Assembly: GCA_947480465.1 (NCBI GenBank)
Contig: CANKCT010000020.1
Span: 1-9,258, forward strand
Reading direction: 5' to 3'
Source of the DNA: Actinomycetota bacterium
GTDB lineage: Bacteria; Actinomycetota; Actinomycetes; Nanopelagicales; Nanopelagicaceae
Length of the DNA stretch: 9,258 bases
Shown: piece after piece, positions 7,226-9,258 of the stretch
Position numbering within the stretch: position 1 is the stretch's first letter
Layout: every line of letters begins with the position of its first letter
The notes under the pieces: model-generated
Told to the model about the DNA's origin: nothing
What the model saw: the letters and a program-made list of their open reading frames with translations, nothing else
Databases searched by the model: none
Made by a program: the position numbers and the translations under genes

Positions 7226-7843
7226 ATGTCGAATAAACTTGTGATTGCAACGCGCAATGCTGGAAAAATTATCGAGTTTAGAAGGATTCTTGATGCCATA
7301 TCTTCAGGAGCGATAGATTTGATCGGGATCGATCAATTTCCTGACTTGATTGATGTTGAAGAAACGGGCACCACCTTTGAGGAAAATGCTCTTTTGAAAG
7401 CACGGTATACGGCGAAAATGACGGGACTCCCGTCGATTTCTGATGATTCTGGACTTTGTATCGATGCCCTTGGAGGTGCACCTGGAATATTTTCTGCTAG
7501 GTGGGCTGGAAAACACGGTGACGATAAAGCGAATGTAGAGAAAGTTTTAGATGAATTAAAAGATGTACCTGATTCAAAGCGCGGCGCATATTTTATTTGT
7601 GTTGCTGCCCTTGTAATGCCGGATGGTCGTGAACAGTTAGCTCAGGGTAGGTTCGAAGGAAATATCTTGCGCGCTCCAGTTGGTAATCAAGGCTTTGGGT
7701 ATGATCCAATATTTGCACCGTTAGGTATGTCAATTTCCTCTGCAGAAATGAGCGCACAAGAAAAGGATGCCGTTAGTCATCGTGGCAAATCACTACGAGC
7801 AATTGCCCCGCATGTGATAGAAATCTTTGGTGGGCTGAGGTAA
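7226..7843 (+). CDS. rdgB: RdgB/HAM1 family XTP/dITP pyrophosphatase
   Basis: This enzyme hydrolyses XTP, ITP and dITP to the monophosphate, keeping deaminated purines out of nucleic acids. Counting from the ATG at 7226 it has 205 residues, normal for the family. Motifs in order are LVIATRNAGK (5–14) for the phosphates, TFEENALLKA (50–59), ISDDSGLCIDALGGAPGIFS (71–90) with the catalytic and metal-binding Asp pair 73/74, GFGYDPIF (156–163), and SHRGKSLRA (184–192). A GTG at 7217 would add three residues and sits right after a weak GGGCGAG; the ATG better matches the usual N-terminus, so the start is uncertain by three codons. It is probably co-transcribed with rph, as in other actinobacteria. 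Confidence 0.95.
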   Translation: MSNKLVIATRNAGKIIEFRRILDAISSGAIDLIGIDQFPDLIDVEETGTTFEENALLKARYTAKMTGLPSISDDSGLCIDALGGAPGIFSARWAGKHGDDKANVEKVLDELKDVPDSKRGAYFICVAALVMPDGREQLAQGRFEGNILRAPVGNQGFGYDPIFAPLGMSISSAEMSAQEKDAVSHRGKSLRAIAPHVIEIFGGLR

Positions 7844-7887
7844 CCTTGCCCCAGAGCCGTTCGTTATTGACGAATGCATAGCTATCC

Positions 7888-7893
7888 AAGGAG
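7888..7893 (+). promoter_or_regulatory. Shine-Dalgarno site of the polybasic membrane protein gene
   Basis: AAGGAG lies five bases before the GTG at 7899, a near-ideal site. It decides the GTG as start and suggests strong translation. No convincing promoter was seen in the 55-base gap after rdgB; a lone TTGACG (7867–7872) has no -10 at a usable distance. Confidence 0.8.
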
Positions 7894-7898
7894 TAATT

Positions 7899-8678
7899 GT
7901 GGCCGTAAAGAAAAAAACTGTAGCCAAGAAAGCAGTAGCGAAAAAAACTGCTACAAAAAGGACAGCTAAGAAATCTGTAGCGAAAAAAACTGTGGCCAAA
8001 AAAACTGCTAAAAAGGCAGTAGCCAAGAAAGCCGTAGCGAAAAAAGCTGCACCTAAGAAATCAACTGCAAAGAAAACAACGGTAAAGCGCGTTGCCAAGA
8101 AAGCATCCGTGCGATCTACGGGAATATCTAACGCCCGTATTGAAATTGCACCACCGCCGGTTGCACCTGAGGCGACCAAGCCAGTAGCTACTCCTAGCCA
8201 AAGCACTTCAGGTCGTGTTGTGCTCTTAGTTCTTGCTGGGATTGTGATTTTGGGAGCAATAGTCTGGTCGAAATCAGCGGGTACGAGTAGTGACGATGAG
8301 ACTGCTACTCCTGCCCCATCCATCTCACAATCTGCAGAGCCAACTGAAAGCGCAACTGCAGAGCCAACTGAAAGCGCAGTAGTGATTGCCAACGTTGATG
8401 CACCCACCAAGTTTGTAGCGCTTAAGAGCGCGGATGGTTTGAAGCTACGTTGGGTCGGACCAACTGCAACTGATGGTTTAACTGGATACAACGTTGAAAT
8501 TCGTGCAAACGGAGTTGGAGATTGGTCTGTTATCGCAACAGTTCCAGCAGATCAACTAACACAAAATGTTGTAAAGAGCTCAGATTCTGGTTGGACGCAG
8601 TTCCGAGTTTCATCTGTTTACTCCGATGGACAGGTTGCGTCTGCAACCGTGTTTGGAATTCCAGGAGAATTCATGTAA
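7899..8678 (+). CDS. Membrane protein with histone H1-like Lys/Ala tail and fibronectin-III-like domain
   Basis: A 259-residue protein, not a family I can name. Residues 1–73 are almost only Lys, Ala, Thr and Val in short repeats such as VAKKTAKKAVAKKAVAKKA, like the tails of H1-like proteins and actinobacterial HU. A Pro-rich stretch follows (84–100), then one hydrophobic span at 107–123 (VVLLVLAGIVILGAIVW) with Arg106 before it. Residues 125–165 are an acidic Ser/Thr/Glu/Pro linker with a doubled AEPTESA. Residues about 168–256 look like one fibronectin III domain (LKLRW, TGYNVEIR, FRVSSVYS). The positive-inside rule puts the basic tail in the cytoplasm and the FN3 domain outside. Nucleic-acid binding is inferred from composition only. 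The gene starts at GTG with a strong Shine-Dalgarno and ends at a terminator; it lies 55 bases after rdgB. Confidence 0.85.
   Translation: MAVKKKTVAKKAVAKKTATKRTAKKSVAKKTVAKKTAKKAVAKKAVAKKAAPKKSTAKKTTVKRVAKKASVRSTGISNARIEIAPPPVAPEATKPVATPSQSTSGRVVLLVLAGIVILGAIVWSKSAGTSSDDETATPAPSISQSAEPTESATAEPTESAVVIANVDAPTKFVALKSADGLKLRWVGPTATDGLTGYNVEIRANGVGDWSVIATVPADQLTQNVVKSSDSGWTQFRVSSVYSDGQVASATVFGIPGEFM
8332..8378 (+). repeat. Two-copy 24-base tandem repeat in the linker
   Basis: The 23-base unit beginning CTGCAGAGCCAACTGAAAGC occurs at 8332–8354 and again at 8356–8378, identical over its length, one base apart. It encodes the doubled AEPTESA in the linker outside the membrane span. The period of 24 keeps the reading frame. 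Confidence 0.9.
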
Positions 8679-8691
8679 GTAGTTTCCTAAA

Positions 8692-8729
8692 AAACCCTCA
8701 CACAAAAAATGTGTGAGGGTTTGTTTTTT
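8692..8729. terminator. Strong bidirectional hairpin terminator between convergent genes
   Basis: AAACCCTCACACA (8692–8704) and TGTGTGAGGGTTT (8710–8722) form a perfect 13-base-pair stem with an AAAAA loop. On the plus strand a G and then TTTTTT follow. On the minus strand the stem is followed by a short T tract (the complement of AAAAAA at 8689–8694). It sits 13 bases after the polybasic gene's stop and just past the stop of the convergent gene on the minus strand, so it can serve both. Confidence 0.93.
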
Positions 8730-8739
8730 GTCTGACAAA

Positions 8740-9258
8740 TTAAAGTTTAGAGATAATTGCCCCAACATATGCTCGCACACCTGCAGGGACTAAATGAACA
8801 CCGTCAGGTGCAAAAAATTCGGGATGACCTTGTGAGATCGCATTCCAGTCAATCAAAATTGCACCAAACTTCTCTGCATATTTTGCAATTAACAGATTAT
8901 TCTCAGCCCGCCAATCTCTTGGCACCGCAGTATTTACGACGATAATTTTCGGCTGATTTTTCACCTCTTCGAAAACCTCATCAACCTGCGCCTCACTCAA
9001 CTTGTTGTTGTTTCCGAGATTAAAAATTACGGTCGAGTCTTGCAACTTAAATTTGTCATGGCGCATAACAGCAATGAGCTCTGGCACTTGTCGGCCCACG
9101 CGGGCATTAATAATTGAAATAGGCGAATGCTTTTCGAGTTCGTAGCGAATGCCAAGAATTACAGAGTCTCCTGTGACCCAAAGCCCACTCAAATCTGGTG
9201 GTAAAACATCGAGATTTGACTTCTCCTCTTCTTGAGTAATTTGTGTTTTGATTGCAGC
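8740..9258 (-). CDS. SGNH domain, C-terminal part of a probable OatA-like acyltransferase (cut by window edge)
   Basis: The frame is open from the right edge to the TAA at 8742–8740, giving 172 visible residues. The first 25 or so are a polar, acidic linker (ITQEEEKSNLDVLPPDL). Then comes an SGNH fold: LWVTGDSVILGIRYEL with the GDS serine, INARVGRQVPEL, IFNLGNNN with the block III Gly-Asn, and FAPDGVHLVPAGVRAY with the Asp-His pair. The segment VNTAVPRDWRAENN is typical of the SGNH domain attached to acyltransferase-3 membrane proteins that O-acetylate cell-wall sugars. The membrane part would lie beyond the window, so that fusion is inferred. The only early starts in view are non-ATG codons with the linker still open above them, so the gene is partial rather than short. 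It converges on the polybasic gene. Confidence 0.85.
   Translation of the reverse strand, partial: AAIKTQITQEEEKSNLDVLPPDLSGLWVTGDSVILGIRYELEKHSPISIINARVGRQVPELIAVMRHDKFKLQDSTVIFNLGNNNKLSEAQVDEVFEEVKNQPKIIVVNTAVPRDWRAENNLLIAKYAEKFGAILIDWNAISQGHPEFFAPDGVHLVPAGVRAYVGAIISKL

Noticed and set aside
7860..7874. Small hairpin TTCGT-TATTG-ACGAA between rdgB and the polybasic gene
   Set aside because: Only five base pairs and no following T run, so not a terminator; it could be a weak regulatory element but nothing supports that.
7911..8045. Repetitive Lys/Ala coding stretch considered as a CRISPR-like or intergenic repeat array
   Set aside because: Units are short, irregular and stay in one reading frame; they are protein-coding repeats with no unique spacers.
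7793..8491. 232-codon open frame on the minus strand opposite the polybasic gene
   Set aside because: Its low-complexity Ala/Phe/Val/Thr composition is the mirror of the Lys/Ala codon repeats on the plus strand. The plus-strand gene has a strong Shine-Dalgarno, a membrane span and an FN3 domain, and is followed by a terminator.
9190..9192. TTG at 9192–9190 as the start of the SGNH gene
   Set aside because: The frame stays open above it with a sensible acidic linker, there is no ribosome-binding site, and starting there would leave only three residues before the first SGNH strand.

Overview
The window looks like a gene-dense piece of a low-to-mid GC actinobacterial chromosome. The best clues are actinobacteria-typical families (DUF3039, DUF2017 next to ClpS, a three-gene pnt transhydrogenase), the order clpS–DUF2017–murI–rph–rdgB familiar from Mycobacterium and Streptomyces, and a histone H1-like Lys/Ala tail. 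The AT-rich codon use, near-zero intergenic spacing and apparent leaderless starts suggest a streamlined planktonic actinobacterium, for example the freshwater acI/Nanopelagicales group. That assignment is an inference. No mobile element, tRNA, rRNA or CRISPR array was seen, and no stretch over 60 bases lacks a gene or terminator.

Left part (1–2524, minus strand): a compact operon reads argF, pntAA, pntAB, pntB (cut by the left edge). ArgF makes citrulline. The three Pnt proteins form a membrane transhydrogenase that uses the proton gradient to make NADPH. Gaps are 10, 0 and -4 bases, and the two downstream pnt genes have good Shine-Dalgarno (SD) sites.

Middle (2578–5586, plus strand): divergent from argF is a chain of DUF3039 (small Cys protein), a secreted family 18 glycosidase with two Ig-like repeats, clpS, and DUF2017, joined by a 1-base overlap, a 2-base gap and a 4-base overlap. 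The glycosidase is the unexpected member among small conserved cytosolic genes.

Right part (5617–8678, plus strand): murI (D-glutamate for peptidoglycan), rph (3' trimming of tRNA), rdgB (removal of non-canonical purine nucleotides), then a protein with a polybasic cytoplasmic tail, one membrane span and an extracellular fibronectin-III-like domain. That last gene is the most interesting object here: it looks like a membrane-anchored nucleic-acid-binding tail. A strong bidirectional hairpin terminator follows.

Right edge (8740–9258, minus strand): the C-terminal SGNH domain of what is probably an OatA-like membrane acyltransferase, whose start lies beyond the window.

Three starts (argF, DUF3039, murI) have a -10-like TANNNT hexamer 6–10 bases before the ATG and no SD, so they may be translated from leaderless mRNAs.
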